Part shown: positions 5,957 to 14,134 of the stretch, one piece after another
Numbering within the stretch: the stretch's first letter is position 1
Layout: each line of letters starts with the position of its first letter
Origin: Aquiflexum sp041749095
Lineage (GTDB): Bacteria; Bacteroidota; Bacteroidia; Cytophagales; Cyclobacteriaceae
Reading direction: 5' to 3'
Length of the DNA: 40,784 bases
NCBI RefSeq assembly: GCF_041749095.1
Contig: NZ_JBGTCA010000022.1
Span: forward strand, 1 to 40,784
Translations under genes and position numbers: made by a program
The notes under the pieces: generated by a model
Databases searched by the model: none
What the model was told of the DNA's origin: nothing
Seen by the model: only the letters and a program-made list of their open reading frames with translations

Positions 5957-8731
5957 CTAAATAACAATATTCACAATCTTTCCATGTACAACAATCACCT
6001 TTTTAGGGGCGTTTCCTTCTGTCCATTTCAGAACAGTAGTATCTTCCAAAGCAGCTTTTTCTACCTCTTCCCTACCCAATGAAAGTGGCAAGGTCAACTT
6101 TGTCCTCATTTTTCCATTGATAGAAACCGGGTACTCGTGATTGTTTTCTACCAAGAACTCTTCTTTAAACTCAGGGAAAGCTGCGTAGATGATTGATTTG
6201 GAATGGCCTAACAATGACCATAACTCTTCTGCAATATGCGGGGCATAGGAGGAAACGAGAATAGCCAAAGGTTCCAAAACCTCACGTTTATTGCATTTTT
6301 GTGAAGTCAGTTCATTGACGCAGATCATAAAGGAAGCCACAGAAGTATTGAAAGAGTAATTATCCAAATCCTCCTTGGTCTTTTTGATGGTTTTATGAAG
6401 TGTTTTCAGTTCTTCATTGTTTGGCTTTTCGTCTGAAACTTGGAACTGACCATTGCTGTCATGATATAACTTCCAGAGTTTTTTGAGGAATTTGAACACA
6501 CCGTCAATCCCGTTGGTGTTCCAAGGTTTGAACTGCTCCAAAGGTCCAAGAAACATCTCATACAATCTTAAGGTGTCCGCGCCATATCGCTCAATGATGT
6601 CATCCGGATTGACCACATTGTACTTGGATTTGGACATTTTTTCTACCTCAGCACCACAGATGTATTTCCCATCTTCCAGAATGAATTCGGCATCGGCCAA
6701 GTCGGGTCTCCAGGATTTGAATTTGTCAATGTTCAATTGGTCATTATATACAATATTGACATCCACATGCATTTCCGAAGTATCATAATTGTCCTTAAGA
6801 CCATAACTCACAAATTGATTGGAGCCTTTGACTCTATATACAAAGTTGGATCTTCCCTGAATCATGCCTTGATTGATCATTTTTTGGAAAGGCTCTTCGA
6901 TGCTTACTGCTCCGATATCATAAAGGAATTTAGTCCAAAATCTGGAATACAATAAGTGACCTGTTGCATGTTCTGCTCCCCCAATATAGAGGTCCACTGC
7001 ACCCCAATATTTTTCCTTTTCGGGATCTACAAACTTCTCTGTGTTTTTGGGATCCATATATCTGAAAAAATACCAACTTGATCCGGCCCATCCGGGCATG
7101 GTGCTTTTCTCTAAAGGAAATTCTCCATCCGCTGTCATGTAAGTCCAGTCTTTTGCCCTTCCCAATGTAGGCTCTCCGTCTTCCGTAGGCAAATATTTAT
7201 CCACCTCAGGCAAGACCAATGGCAGATCCTTTTCATCCATCAAGTATGGCAATCCATCCTTGAAATAGACAGGGAGAGGTTCACCCCAATATCTTTGTCG
7301 GGTAAAGATGGCATCCCGCATCCGGTATTGGATTTTTCCTTTTCCGATTTTATTTTCTTCCAAAAATGCAATGGCCTTATTCATGGCATCTTTCATTTCA
7401 AGATCTGAAATAAAGCCCGAATTAATGATAGTTCCGCCTTTTCCCGGAAAAGAACCGTTTTCCATACTCCCTTCAATCACCTGCCTGACTTCCAATCCAA
7501 AATGTCTGGCAAAATTGTAGTCTCTTTCATCGTGGGCAGGAACTGCCATCACAGCGCCTGTTCCATATCCTGCCAAAACATAATCAGCGATCCAGATCTG
7601 AATTTCTTCACCATTGAATGGATTGATCGCATAAGATCCTGTAAAAGCCCCGGAGATGGTTTTTACATCAGACATCCTGTCCCTCTCTGACCGGTTTTTG
7701 GCGATTTCTACATAACCTTCGGCCGTTTCTCTTTGGTCTTCAGTGATCAGTTCCTGGACATATTCATGTTCGGGTGCCAAAGCCAAATAGGTCACACCAT
7801 AAATGGTATCAATTCTTGTCGTAAAAACTTTGATCTGTTTGTCTTTTCCTTTGATCTGGAAAACCATTTCTGCACCAATGGATTTTCCTATCCAGTTGCG
7901 CTGCATTTCTTTGATGGGTTCCGACCAGTCGACTTTCTCCAAACCCTGAAGCAATCTTTCGGCATAGGCTGTAATCCGCATGCTCCATTGCATCATTTTT
8001 TTTCTTTCCACAGGATGGCCTCCTCTTTCTGAGAAGCCGTCTTTTACCTCATCATTGGAAAGAACTGTGCCCAAGGCAGCACACCAGTTGACAGTGGTTT
8101 CTGCCAAAAATGTCAGTCGATATTGCAATAGGATTTCCTGCTTTCTTTTCTCTGAAAATGAATTCCAATCATGAGAAGTGAATACAGCAGTATCCTCATC
8201 ACAGACAGCTTGAATGTTGCCATTCCCTTCTTTTTCAAAAATGGCTATCAATGATTCTATGCTCTTTGCTTTGTCTTCGGACTTGTCATAATAGCTATTG
8301 AACAACTGCATGAAAATCCATTGTGTCCATCGGTAATAATCCGGGCTTGAAGTCCTTACTTCTTTGCTCCAGTCAAAAGCAAACCCTATATTTTTGAGTT
8401 GCTCAGTATAGCGGTTGATATTTTGTTCGGTAGTAATGGCAGGGTGTTGGCCGGTCTGAATGGCGTATTGTTCAGCAGGCAATCCAAATGAATCATAGCC
8501 CATGGGGTGCAGGACATTGTATCCTTCCAATCTTTTAAATCTGGTAATGATATCAGAGGCAATATATCCCAATGGATGCCCAACATGTAGTCCGGCACCG
8601 GAAGGATATGGAAACATATCCAAGGAATAAAACTTAGGTTTGGTTTGATCTACTTTGGCATTGAAAATCCGGTTTATCTCCCAGTATGATTGCCATTTTT
8701 TTTCTATTTCCTGAAAATTGTAATCACCCAT
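5957..8731 (-). CDS. leuS: Leucyl-tRNA synthetase
   Basis: This class I synthetase charges tRNA-Leu and proofreads non-cognate amino acids. From the chosen start it has 924 residues, normal for Bacteroidota LeuS. The HIGH-type motif is HVGH (49-52, after YPSGAGL). The CP1 editing domain contains TTRIDTIYGVTYLALAPEH (about residues 300-320). The KMSKS loop is at 698-702, followed by the anticodon-binding and C-terminal domains. I start at MGDYNFQEIEKKWQ (8731), not at an in-frame ATG at 8770. LeuS proteins begin at this block, and a -7-like box (8775-8768) overlaps the longer start. The gene appears complete and intact. Confidence 0.99.
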   Translation of the reverse strand: MGDYNFQEIEKKWQSYWEINRIFNAKVDQTKPKFYSLDMFPYPSGAGLHVGHPLGYIASDIITRFKRLEGYNVLHPMGYDSFGLPAEQYAIQTGQHPAITTEQNINRYTEQLKNIGFAFDWSKEVRTSSPDYYRWTQWIFMQLFNSYYDKSEDKAKSIESLIAIFEKEGNGNIQAVCDEDTAVFTSHDWNSFSEKRKQEILLQYRLTFLAETTVNWCAALGTVLSNDEVKDGFSERGGHPVERKKMMQWSMRITAYAERLLQGLEKVDWSEPIKEMQRNWIGKSIGAEMVFQIKGKDKQIKVFTTRIDTIYGVTYLALAPEHEYVQELITEDQRETAEGYVEIAKNRSERDRMSDVKTISGAFTGSYAINPFNGEEIQIWIADYVLAGYGTGAVMAVPAHDERDYNFARHFGLEVRQVIEGSMENGSFPGKGGTIINSGFISDLEMKDAMNKAIAFLEENKIGKGKIQYRMRDAIFTRQRYWGEPLPVYFKDGLPYLMDEKDLPLVLPEVDKYLPTEDGEPTLGRAKDWTYMTADGEFPLEKSTMPGWAGSSWYFFRYMDPKNTEKFVDPEKEKYWGAVDLYIGGAEHATGHLLYSRFWTKFLYDIGAVSIEEPFQKMINQGMIQGRSNFVYRVKGSNQFVSYGLKDNYDTSEMHVDVNIVYNDQLNIDKFKSWRPDLADAEFILEDGKYICGAEVEKMSKSKYNVVNPDDIIERYGADTLRLYEMFLGPLEQFKPWNTNGIDGVFKFLKKLWKLYHDSNGQFQVSDEKPNNEELKTLHKTIKKTKEDLDNYSFNTSVASFMICVNELTSQKCNKREVLEPLAILVSSYAPHIAEELWSLLGHSKSIIYAAFPEFKEEFLVENNHEYPVSINGKMRTKLTLPLSLGREEVEKAALEDTTVLKWTEGNAPKKVIVVHGKIVNIVI

Positions 8732-8767
8732 TATTGAATAATTGCGTTGCTTTTTATGAATTGCTTG

Positions 8768-8775
8768 CAAAAATA
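8768..8775 (-). promoter_or_regulatory. Possible -7 promoter box of leuS
   Basis: On the minus strand the eight bases read TATTTTTG, a match to the Bacteroidota -7 consensus TAnnTTTG. They lie 37 bases before the leuS ATG at 8731. No clear -33 TTTG is found at the expected distance, so the call is tentative. Confidence 0.4.
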
Positions 8776-9083
8776 GAAAAATTAGCGGGAATTGGCTGAC
8801 AATCCTGCAATTGCTTTTACAAAGGACGGAAGAAAGGGGACAGAAGACCGAAGAAAACCGGCCAATAAAAATTCATCCTTGACCTGATGTGAATAAACCA
8901 AAATTTGGTGCATTGCCGAAAAAATCTTAAATCTAAAATCACAAAGGACGGAAGCTGGAAGACCGAAGTTGGGCAGAATCGCTCTTTAAAACATTCAACC
9001 TTGAATTATTCTTGTTAAAACAATAATTTCAGGGTTAAGGATCTAAAATCTAAAATCTTATATCTAAAATCTAAAATCTATTT
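8776..9083. repeat. Intergenic region with short-unit direct repeats
   Basis: This 308-bp gap between leuS and the DUF6089 gene has no credible ORF. ACAAAGGACGGAAG occurs twice (8819-8832, 8941-8954), each followed by GAAGACCGAAG (8843-8853, 8958-8968). The last 40 bases before the stop codon of the DUF6089 gene are a (A)TCTAAAA array (9041-9080). These look like slippage-type or recombination-type arrays, not genes. Confidence 0.75.
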
Positions 9084-10019
9084 CTACCAGAATCTAAAAC
9101 TTTTCTCATTGACCCTGTTTCTGAAAATCCAGTTGTCCCAGATGTCAGGTGCCAAATAGATCTCCAAGCCGATATTAAAGGAAAGGAAACCATCATATCT
9201 TTCTGTCAATCCTGAACCTCTTCTAATCCTTCCTCCATTGTTTAGAATTCTATCCACGTCGGGTTCTCCGTTCTCTTTGATAAAGTTGGGATTTCTGATA
9301 GCCAATCTCAATCGGTCGGGACGGGGGCCATCACCGTTGACGCCATAGTCATTGACCAAATCCACGTAAAATTCTTTGATGTTGAAGGCACTGATGTCGT
9401 CCATATAATCTGTCAAGGTCCATCGGTAATTCATTTCCACTGTAAGGTCGGTATAGACATTTAATTTATACTTCATCCCAATTCCGGTCGGAAAAACAAT
9501 AATATGTTTCTCATAGGGATTATTTTCCAATTGCAATGGTCTTAAATCAACCCAGTTTCTATTTAGTTCTGCCTTTGGGTTATTACTCGAAACCCCAACT
9601 CCTGCAAAGCCATACAGGTTAAAAAAACTTCTGGTGATATTATAAACTTTTACCGGCTTGATATGAAACTCTGCGATTCCTGTGGCCTCCCAGTTTCTTG
9701 CTCTAAAATGCAGGTTTCTTGGTTGTCTTAGACTTCGGGGATCTGCCGGCGGATCCTGACCGGAAATCTGATAATAGGTAAAATCACCTCTTAATCTTAT
9801 ATAGGTGCCCACAGTCCTTCGGATAGCTACATTTGCATTCCAGTCAGGCTGAATTCCTTCATTATATTTCCAAAGTGAATACAATTCACCAAAATACTGT
9901 GTAGGCCCTACCGATGCTGAAACAGACCATGGAGCATCAAACCTGTACCTATAAAAGCTTTGTGAATAGCCTTCAATAGACAGAAAAATGGCAAAAAATA
10001 TGAAAATTATCTTTTTCAT
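9084..10019 (-). CDS. DUF6089-type outer-membrane beta-barrel protein
   Basis: This 311-residue protein has a signal peptide (about 1-19, KKIIFIFFAIFLSIEGYSQ) and then short alternating strands rich in aromatic residues, such as SVSASVGPTQYFGELY, RLRGDFTYYQI and FLSFNIGLEIYLAP. It ends in SFRFW, the terminal aromatic signal of outer-membrane barrels. The start (SVGPTQYFGEL followed by a Trp-containing PDWNANVAIRR) resembles DUF6089 proteins of Bacteroidota. The function is unknown; it is probably a small OmpA-like barrel. It lies downstream of the MscS gene on the same strand with a 76-base gap, so it may be separate. The start is fixed by the signal peptide. Confidence 0.82.
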   Translation of the reverse strand: MKKIIFIFFAIFLSIEGYSQSFYRYRFDAPWSVSASVGPTQYFGELYSLWKYNEGIQPDWNANVAIRRTVGTYIRLRGDFTYYQISGQDPPADPRSLRQPRNLHFRARNWEATGIAEFHIKPVKVYNITRSFFNLYGFAGVGVSSNNPKAELNRNWVDLRPLQLENNPYEKHIIVFPTGIGMKYKLNVYTDLTVEMNYRWTLTDYMDDISAFNIKEFYVDLVNDYGVNGDGPRPDRLRLAIRNPNFIKENGEPDVDRILNNGGRIRRGSGLTERYDGFLSFNIGLEIYLAPDIWDNWIFRNRVNEKSFRFW

Positions 10020-10095
10020 TTTAATAAGTATTAAAGCATTCGGGGCAATTAGATGCGAGATATACAGAAATCCGACCTAAAGAAAATAAAAAAAA

Positions 10096-10962
10096 TCAAT
10101 TTTTCAATGCATCACCTCCGGTAATGATATGTATATCTCTTTGAGGGAAAGGAATTTCTATTCCCTCTTCACTAAACCTTCTGAAAATTTCATAGTAAAG
10201 CTCACTTTTTAAAACCTTTGGTTTATTAACAAATTCGGAAGTCCAAACCCTTAAAAAAAAATTTAAACTACTGTCATCAAATTCATCAAACAATACATCA
10301 GGTCTAGGTTCCTTTAATATGCCACTGTGGTTTAAGGCGACTTCAATTAAAATTTGCTTTACTTTTTCAGGTTTTTCTTTGTAAGAAACACCCACTGGAA
10401 AATTGAACCTAATCCGATGGTCATTATGAGACCAGTTGATAACCTGGTCATCGATGAATTTAGAATTCGGGATAATTACACTGATATTGTCATTGGTTAG
10501 GACTGTGGTGGATCTAGCGGATATCTTAAGGACATCACCCGCAATTCCCTCTACTTCAATCCTGTCCCCCACTTTAATGGGTTGCTCAAAAAGAATGATC
10601 AGACCACTGATAAAATTATTGGTAATATTCTGAAGGCCAAAACCAATACCTACACCTAATGCACCAACTAAAATCCCAAAAGCACTGAGATCAATACCGG
10701 TGGTCTGAAGGATGGAAAACATCCCGGCAATGATGAGCAGATATTTGACAATGGTACCTACTGATTGCCTTGTGCCCTGTTGGATATTGTAACTTTTAAG
10801 TACTTTACTTATAAGAAATTTTTTAATCCATTCCGAAATGACAAATAAGGCGATAATGGAAAAAATCAATGTAAAAATCAATCCAAAGGTTACCTTTGAG
10901 TCACCCATGCTAAATAGCCTGTAGTTAATTAAGTCGTTAAGCAAATCGAAGAATTTGTCCAA
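10096..10962 (-). CDS. MscS-family mechanosensitive ion channel
   Basis: This 288-residue channel is the size of E. coli MscS (286). The N-terminal half has three transmembrane helices (about 22-45, 65-85 and the pore helix 90-118, rich in Gly/Ala: GILVGALGVGIGFGLQNITNNFISG). The beta domain carries the family signature VEGIAGDVLKISARSTTVLT followed by IPNSKF. The C-terminal alpha-beta cage ends the protein. It should open under membrane tension and release solutes on osmotic downshock. It is the first gene of its strand run, with a 193-bp divergent gap to the GNAT-nitrilase operon. Confidence 0.95.
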   Translation of the reverse strand: MDKFFDLLNDLINYRLFSMGDSKVTFGLIFTLIFSIIALFVISEWIKKFLISKVLKSYNIQQGTRQSVGTIVKYLLIIAGMFSILQTTGIDLSAFGILVGALGVGIGFGLQNITNNFISGLIILFEQPIKVGDRIEVEGIAGDVLKISARSTTVLTNDNISVIIPNSKFIDDQVINWSHNDHRIRFNFPVGVSYKEKPEKVKQILIEVALNHSGILKEPRPDVLFDEFDDSSLNFFLRVWTSEFVNKPKVLKSELYYEIFRRFSEEGIEIPFPQRDIHIITGGDALKN

Positions 10963-11143
10963 TTTTATATGATTTTTAATGTTCCAATACTATTTCCCAA
11001 AAGATTTTGGTATAATCGAAAGCTAAATTAATCTTAATATATAATAATAATAGTTTTGGTTAGACTTTTGTTTGAAATACGGTAGATAGTTCTGTTTTGA
11101 ATTTCAAAAAAGCAGAATTAAAAATATTTGATTGAATTTTGGT

Positions 11144-11151
11144 TAATTTTG
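11144..11151 (+). promoter_or_regulatory. Possible -7 box, near-leaderless start of the KDO operon
   Basis: TAATTTTG matches TAnnTTTG and ends 4 bases before the ATG at 11156, so transcription would begin at or next to the start codon. A TTTG at 11127-11130 is too close to be a normal -33 box (13-base spacer). Confidence 0.4.
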
Positions 11152-11155
11152 TATC

Positions 11156-12697
11156 ATGAGTAAACAAAGAGATGAACTGGAGCACAGGCTTAAGCTCCGA
11201 AATATTAAACTTTCTGATTATGATGACATCCGTGAAATCATGGTCACCATTTATAAAGAACCGGGTGGGGCATGGACCCGACAGGAATTGAAAAACCAGC
11301 TCAAAGTATTTCCCGAAGGACAGATTTGTATTGAGGATAATGGGAGAGTAGTTGCCGCGGCATTGAGCCTTATTGTAGATTATACAAAGTTCGGCGATAA
11401 CCACACCTATGATCAGATTACCGGATATGGGAAATTTGACACCCACGACGACGATGGGGACACCTTGTACGGAACAGATGTTTTTGTAGATAAAGATTAC
11501 CGGGGGATGCGGATAGGCAGGAGGTTGTATGATGCCAGAAAAGAACTCTGTGAAAACCTGAACCTGCGGTCCATCATTGCAGGGGGAAGGATTCCGGGAT
11601 ATTCCAAATATTTCGATCAGATGACTCCCCGGAAATATATTGACATGGTGAAAAGCAAAGAGATTTTTGATCCTGTTTTGTCTTTTCAATTGGCCAATGA
11701 ATTTCACGTCCGAAAAGTAATTACCAAATACCTTCCTGAAGATACTGATTCAAGGGCATACGCTACACTCTTGGAATGGATCAATATCTATTATGAGAAA
11801 GATGAAAAACTGATCGGCAATAAAAAGTCCATCGTCAGGTTGGGGCTGGTTCAGTGGAAAATGAGACGGTTCAACAGTGTCGATGACCTGATGCAGCAAG
11901 TTGAGTTTTTTGTGGATACTGTTTCAGGGTATAAATCGGACTTCTGTTTATTACCTGAATTTTTCAACGCTCCATTGTTGGCGGAATTCAATGATATGGA
12001 TGCTTCGGAAGCCATTAGGAATCTTGCAGACTATACAGATGAAATTGTCAGTAGAATGAGCGACCTTGCTCTTTCTTATAATGTCAATATCATAGCTGGA
12101 AGTATGCCTGAATATGATGGCAAAAAACTCCGGAATGTAAGCTACCTCTGTCGTAGAGACGGTACCACTGACAAGCAGTATAAATTGCATATTACCCCTG
12201 ATGAGCAATCTTATTGGGGTCTTCAGGGAGGAAATGGCATCAGGGCATTTGATACAGATGCAGGTAAAATCGGAATTTTGATTTGCTATGATGTGGAGTT
12301 TCCCGAATTGGGCAGGATTTTGGCCGAACAGGAAATGGATATTCTTTTTGTGCCCTATTGGACCGACACAAAAAATGCTTTCTTACGGGTAAATACCTGT
12401 GCCAAAGCAAGGGCTGTTGAAAATGAGTGTTATGTAGCCATTACCGGTTCTGTGGGTAACTTGCCCCGAGTTGAAAATATGGATATTCAGTATTCTCAAT
12501 CAGCGATATATTCCCCTTCTGATTTTTCCTTCCCCCATGATGCCACAGTGGCACAGGCGGCAGAAAATGCTGAGACGACCATTGTGGCAGATGTGGATCT
12601 GGATCTTCTGACCAAACAGAGAAAAGCGGGAAGTGTCCGGAATCTCGATCAGCGAAGGTTAGATCTGTATTCTATTCAATGGAAGAAAAAGAAATAA
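11156..12697 (+). CDS. GNAT acetyltransferase - nitrilase-superfamily amidohydrolase fusion
   Basis: This 513-residue two-domain protein has residues ~10-210 as a GNAT acyl-CoA N-acyltransferase domain. The acetyl-CoA loop region is DVFVDKDYRGMRIGRRLYDARKE. Residues ~222-505 are a carbon-nitrogen hydrolase of the nitrilase superfamily, with the full catalytic triad Glu268 (LLPEFF), Lys343 (QYKLH) and Cys377 (LICYDVEFPE). The fusion is a known architecture in Bacteroidota and other bacteria, but I know of no firmly assigned substrate. It leads a tight operon: kdsC starts 1 base after its stop. Genetic linkage to KDO synthesis may be only transcriptional. Both domains look active. Confidence 0.94.
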   Translation: MSKQRDELEHRLKLRNIKLSDYDDIREIMVTIYKEPGGAWTRQELKNQLKVFPEGQICIEDNGRVVAAALSLIVDYTKFGDNHTYDQITGYGKFDTHDDDGDTLYGTDVFVDKDYRGMRIGRRLYDARKELCENLNLRSIIAGGRIPGYSKYFDQMTPRKYIDMVKSKEIFDPVLSFQLANEFHVRKVITKYLPEDTDSRAYATLLEWINIYYEKDEKLIGNKKSIVRLGLVQWKMRRFNSVDDLMQQVEFFVDTVSGYKSDFCLLPEFFNAPLLAEFNDMDASEAIRNLADYTDEIVSRMSDLALSYNVNIIAGSMPEYDGKKLRNVSYLCRRDGTTDKQYKLHITPDEQSYWGLQGGNGIRAFDTDAGKIGILICYDVEFPELGRILAEQEMDILFVPYWTDTKNAFLRVNTCAKARAVENECYVAITGSVGNLPRVENMDIQYSQSAIYSPSDFSFPHDATVAQAAENAETTIVADVDLDLLTKQRKAGSVRNLDQRRLDLYSIQWKKKK

Positions 12698-12698
12698 A

Positions 12699-13259
12699 AT
12701 GAATAACTACCTGAAAGGAATCACAGAGACCGTCACCCAAAAGGCTGAAAAGATAAAATTGCTCATTACCGATGTGGATGGAGTTTTGACTGATGGTGGA
12801 ATCATTTATAATGATGCAGGCATGGAATACAAAAGGTTCAATGTCAAAGACGGTTTAATTGTCGCACATTTGCGGAAAAACGGCATTCTAGTGGGTGCCA
12901 TCACCGGAAGGAACTCTAAAGTAGTGGAAAACAGATGTGAAGAACTGCATTTTGATTTTCATTACCACGGTATCAAGAATAAATTCCAAAAGCTGAAGGA
13001 AGTTCTCGAAGTTCTCGAAGTTCTCGAAATAAGTTTAGATGAAGTCGGATATATCGGAGACGACCTGATTGATTTGCCGATTCTGACAAAAGTAGGTTTC
13101 TCTGCCTGTCCTGCTGATGCGCTCCCTTATGTTTCTGAACATGTTGATTTTATATCTTCCCTTCAGGGAGGGCAGGGGGTATTCAGGGAAGTCGCAGATT
13201 TAATTTTACAATCCAAGGGATTGTTGTCACCTATTATCAACAAGTATATCAACCCATAA
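12699..13259 (+). CDS. kdsC: 3-deoxy-D-manno-octulosonate 8-phosphate phosphatase
   Basis: This HAD-superfamily C0-type phosphatase has 186 residues. It hydrolyses KDO-8-phosphate to KDO, the inner-core sugar of LPS. The nucleophile motif is ITDVDGVLTDGG (Asp25, Asp27). Motif II lies in GAITGRNS, the conserved Lys in GIKNKFQKL, and motif IV is GDDLIDLPIL, typical of KdsC. Residues 102-110 are VLE repeated three times, encoded by three perfect copies of GTTCTCGAA (13002-13028). This in-frame tandem repeat sits in the helix before motif IV and adds residues compared with a single copy. It starts 1 base after the GNAT-nitrilase gene and ends 1 base before kdsA. Confidence 0.96.
   Translation: MNNYLKGITETVTQKAEKIKLLITDVDGVLTDGGIIYNDAGMEYKRFNVKDGLIVAHLRKNGILVGAITGRNSKVVENRCEELHFDFHYHGIKNKFQKLKEVLEVLEVLEISLDEVGYIGDDLIDLPILTKVGFSACPADALPYVSEHVDFISSLQGGQGVFREVADLILQSKGLLSPIINKYINP
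13002..13028 (+). repeat. In-frame 9-bp tandem repeat x3 in kdsC
   Basis: Three exact copies of GTTCTCGAA encode Val-Leu-Glu three times (residues 102-110), preceded by a further Glu codon. Copy-number change would keep the frame and only lengthen a helix. Confidence 0.97.
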
Positions 13260-13260
13260 T

Positions 13261-14106
13261 ATGAAAAGATCCAACATACCCATGCATATTTCGGAACAGA
13301 TAGTTCTTGGCAACGGAAAACCTGTTTTGTTTGTCGGTCCCTGTGCTGTCGAGAGTTTTGATATCTGTATAGAAATAGGCAGCAAGGTGAAGGAAATAGC
13401 TGACCGATTGGGGTTTTCCTATGTTTTCAAAGCTTCCTTTGACAAAGCAAACAGAACTTCATCGTCCTCCTTCAGGAGTATCGGTATGGACAAATCCCTG
13501 GAAGTCCTGCAAAGAGTTGGTAAAGAACTTCAGGTACCTTTGGTGACGGATATTCACGAAAGTTATCAGGCTGCGGAAGTGGCTGAGGTAGTAGATGTGC
13601 TGCAGATTCCGGCGTTTTTGTGCCGACAGACGGATCTTTTGTTGGCAGCAGGAGAAACCGGAAAGGCAGTGAAAATCAAGCGGGGACAGTTTATGGCACC
13701 GGAAGACATGCAGTATGCAGTTTCCAAAGTGAGGTCAACAGGTAACAATAATGTTTGCCTGACCGAAAGAGGTTTCAGCTTAGGATATCATAACCTGGTT
13801 GTGGATATGAGAGGATTGCCCATCATGAGACAATTTGCACCTGTTGTATTTGACATCACCCACAGTGTGCAGCAGCCGGGAGGAATGGCCGGCAGCAGTG
13901 GCGGACAAAGGGAATTTGCCCCATATTTGGCCAGGGCAGCAGCAGCAACCGGAGTTGACGGGTTTTTTATAGAGACCCATCCTGACCCATCCAAAGCACT
14001 CAGCGATGGGCCAAATCTGATTCCTTTGGATAAAATGAATGGCTTTTTGACCATGTTGTTGGAATCTTGGTCCTTGGGTCAAAATTACCAGGATTTTGAG
14101 GTCTGA
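13261..14106 (+). CDS. kdsA: 3-deoxy-8-phosphooctulonate (KDO-8-P) synthase, metal-type
   Basis: KdsA condenses arabinose-5-phosphate with phosphoenolpyruvate. The 281-residue barrel shows YVFKASFDKANR, PAFLCRQTDLL, the DITHSVQQPGG loop and FIETHPDPSKALSDGPN. Cys28 in VGPCAVES occupies the position that is Asn in the metal-independent E. coli enzyme. With the His of DITHS, the Glu of FIETH and the Asp of SDGPN it supplies the four ligands of the metal-dependent (Aquifex-type) class. It follows kdsC by 1 base and precedes the L,D-transpeptidase gene by 28. The reaction assignment is firm; the metal class is read from ligand positions. Confidence 0.98.
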   Translation: MKRSNIPMHISEQIVLGNGKPVLFVGPCAVESFDICIEIGSKVKEIADRLGFSYVFKASFDKANRTSSSSFRSIGMDKSLEVLQRVGKELQVPLVTDIHESYQAAEVAEVVDVLQIPAFLCRQTDLLLAAGETGKAVKIKRGQFMAPEDMQYAVSKVRSTGNNNVCLTERGFSLGYHNLVVDMRGLPIMRQFAPVVFDITHSVQQPGGMAGSSGGQREFAPYLARAAAATGVDGFFIETHPDPSKALSDGPNLIPLDKMNGFLTMLLESWSLGQNYQDFEV

Positions 14107-14134
14107 GATTTGAGAAATAAGTATATAACCACAC

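Noticed and set aside
8732..8770. A 13-residue longer start for leuS
   Set aside because: The start would overlap the -7-like box, and the LeuS family begins at MGDYNFQEIEKKWQ.
11060..11707. A 215-residue open frame on the minus strand opposite the GNAT-nitrilase gene
   Set aside because: It lies mostly antisense to a well-supported gene, has no family features, and its composition mirrors the codons of the plus-strand gene.
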